From JBKHYG01 sp046565595 (GTDB taxonomy: Bacteria > Actinomycetota > AC-67), in contig JBKHYG010000117.1 of assembly GCA_046565595.1 (NCBI GenBank), positions 1 to 22,974 on the forward strand: a DNA stretch of 22,974 bases, read 5' to 3'. The position numbers and the translations under genes were made by a program. Below the pieces are notes generated by a model. The model was given only the letters and a program-made list of their open reading frames with translations. It did no database searches and was not told the origin of the DNA. Positions 22,057-22,974 of this stretch are shown one piece after another (position 1 is the first letter of the stretch; each line of letters begins with the position of its first letter).

Positions 22057-22974
22057 GCGTCGTCTCCAGGATCGGGTTCCCCACTCGGGGCTCGGCCTAG
22101 CATGAGTAGACCATCTTCGAGCCAAGCTGACAAGGCGCCATCCAGATCAACCGAGGCCCCCTCGCGCCCGGTTCTGGACATGGCCAAGATCTGGTCCACC
22201 TGGGCACCCGTCAACGCCAGATGCTCGTTCCTGGCCAAGAGGCGAACGACGCGACGCTGCAGCGCCATGGGAGCCAGATGTAGGGCCTCCAACGACACCG
22301 CACCCGCCGCCTCGCGAGCCTGAGGCGGGATGGCGACCACGGCGGCGGCGTCCAGGAGATAGTCCTCGTCCCTGCTCACATCGCTCAGGTGAGCCAGATG
22401 GACATCCAACCTGGGGTTGATCTCGCGGAGGAGCGGGATGATCTGATGCCTGATCCGATTGCGCAGGAAGTTCGGATCCAGGTTGGTCTCATCGAGCCTT
22501 GGTTCGAGGCCAAGTGCCTTACAGAAGTCTTCGGTGTCCGAGCGGCGCATATCGATCAGAGGCCTCCCCGTGCGCCAGCGGGTCGGAGGCATCCCCCCCA
22601 ATCCCCGACGGCCTGCACCCGTCAGCAGGTTCATGAGCACGGTCTCGGCCTGATCGTCCAGAGTGTGGCCGGTCAAGATCCTCGCGGCCCCCACCTCGTT
22701 CGCGATCTCGATCAGGAAAGCACCGCGCTGGTCTCGGAGATGCTCTTCGAGGGACCTTCCCTTCGGCGGCTTCGGGTCGGCATGTCCGAGGTGGAACCCG
22801 ACGCCGTGTTCGGCGGCCCGAGCCCGGACGAAGTCAGCGTCGTCGGGGCTGGAGGGGCGGATGCCATGATCACAGTGCGCTACATGCAGGGTCACTCGAA
22901 GGCTGTCGCGCAGCCGCACCATGGCTTCCAGCAATGAGAGCGAGTCTGCTCCGCCGCTCACCGCAAGGACCGCG
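22053..22974 (-). CDS. tilS: tRNA(Ile)-lysidine synthetase, start cut by window end
   Basis: Modifies C34 of the tRNA-Ile CAU anticodon to lysidine using ATP and lysine. About 306 residues are visible. The N-terminal PP-loop is AVLAVSGGADSLSLLEAM, which sits at the very edge, so only a few dozen residues are missing and the methionine-like codon at 22961 is internal. Other family parts are VAHCDHGIRPSS, TGHTLDDQAETVLMNLLTGAG, GGMPP, RPLIDMRR and LDETNLDPNFLRNRIRHQI. The C-terminal part is short, as in other actinobacterial TilS proteins. The stop overlaps hpt as GTGA. Confidence 0.95.
   Translation of the reverse strand, partial: AVLAVSGGADSLSLLEAMVRLRDSLRVTLHVAHCDHGIRPSSPDDADFVRARAAEHGVGFHLGHADPKPPKGRSLEEHLRDQRGAFLIEIANEVGAARILTGHTLDDQAETVLMNLLTGAGRRGLGGMPPTRWRTGRPLIDMRRSDTEDFCKALGLEPRLDETNLDPNFLRNRIRHQIIPLLREINPRLDVHLAHLSDVSRDEDYLLDAAAVVAIPPQAREAAGAVSLEALHLAPMALQRRVVRLLARNEHLALTGAQVDQILAMSRTGREGASVDLDGALSAWLEDGLLMLGRAPSGEPDPGDDA

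Overview
The window is 22,974 bases of GC-rich bacterial DNA. The gene order tilS-hpt-ftsH-folE-folP-folB-folK-(DUF2520)-panC-panD-(nadC)-coaX-lysS-clpC is the housekeeping neighbourhood known from actinobacteria such as Mycobacterium. Together with frequent GTG starts, this points to Actinomycetota. The exact class cannot be fixed from the sequence. No Lsr2 gene lies between lysS and clpC, and nadC sits inside the pantothenate block, so a lineage outside the mycobacteria/streptomycetes is my guess. No tRNA, rRNA, CRISPR array, transposase, integrase or phage gene was seen.

Left end (1-3480): the start of an unknown secreted protein; a secreted penicillin-acylase-family Ntn hydrolase whose reading frame is broken twice; a small uncharacterised protein; and, divergent from it, an 86-residue helix-turn-helix protein. 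The last two share a 53-base intergenic region with two copies of a palindromic repeat. These appear to form two overlapping face-to-face promoters with almost no leader.

Middle (3488-14570, mostly minus strand): clpC under its own promoter; then the operon DUF2520-panC-panD-nadC-coaX-lysS (CoA and NAD precursors plus lysyl-tRNA synthetase); then folE-folP-folB-folK (folate). Neighbouring genes within these operons often overlap by ATGA, GTGA or TGATG, which suggests translational coupling. One plus-strand gene for a secreted protein with two F5/8C-like modules sits between the pan and fol operons.

Right end (14759-22974): a plus-strand gene for a 1401-residue secreted protein (three copies of an undescribed-looking Cys-pair module, a further beta domain, then a right-handed beta-helix), closed by a strong hairpin. 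Next is ftsH on the plus strand, opposite to its usual orientation relative to tilS-hpt and the fol genes. The last genes are a minus-strand operon tilS-hpt-small DUF1905-like protein, with tilS cut by the window end.

The housekeeping calls are secure. The most interesting material is accessory: the divergent operator, the large repeat/beta-helix protein, the duplicated Cys-Trp secreted protein, and the twice-broken acylase.
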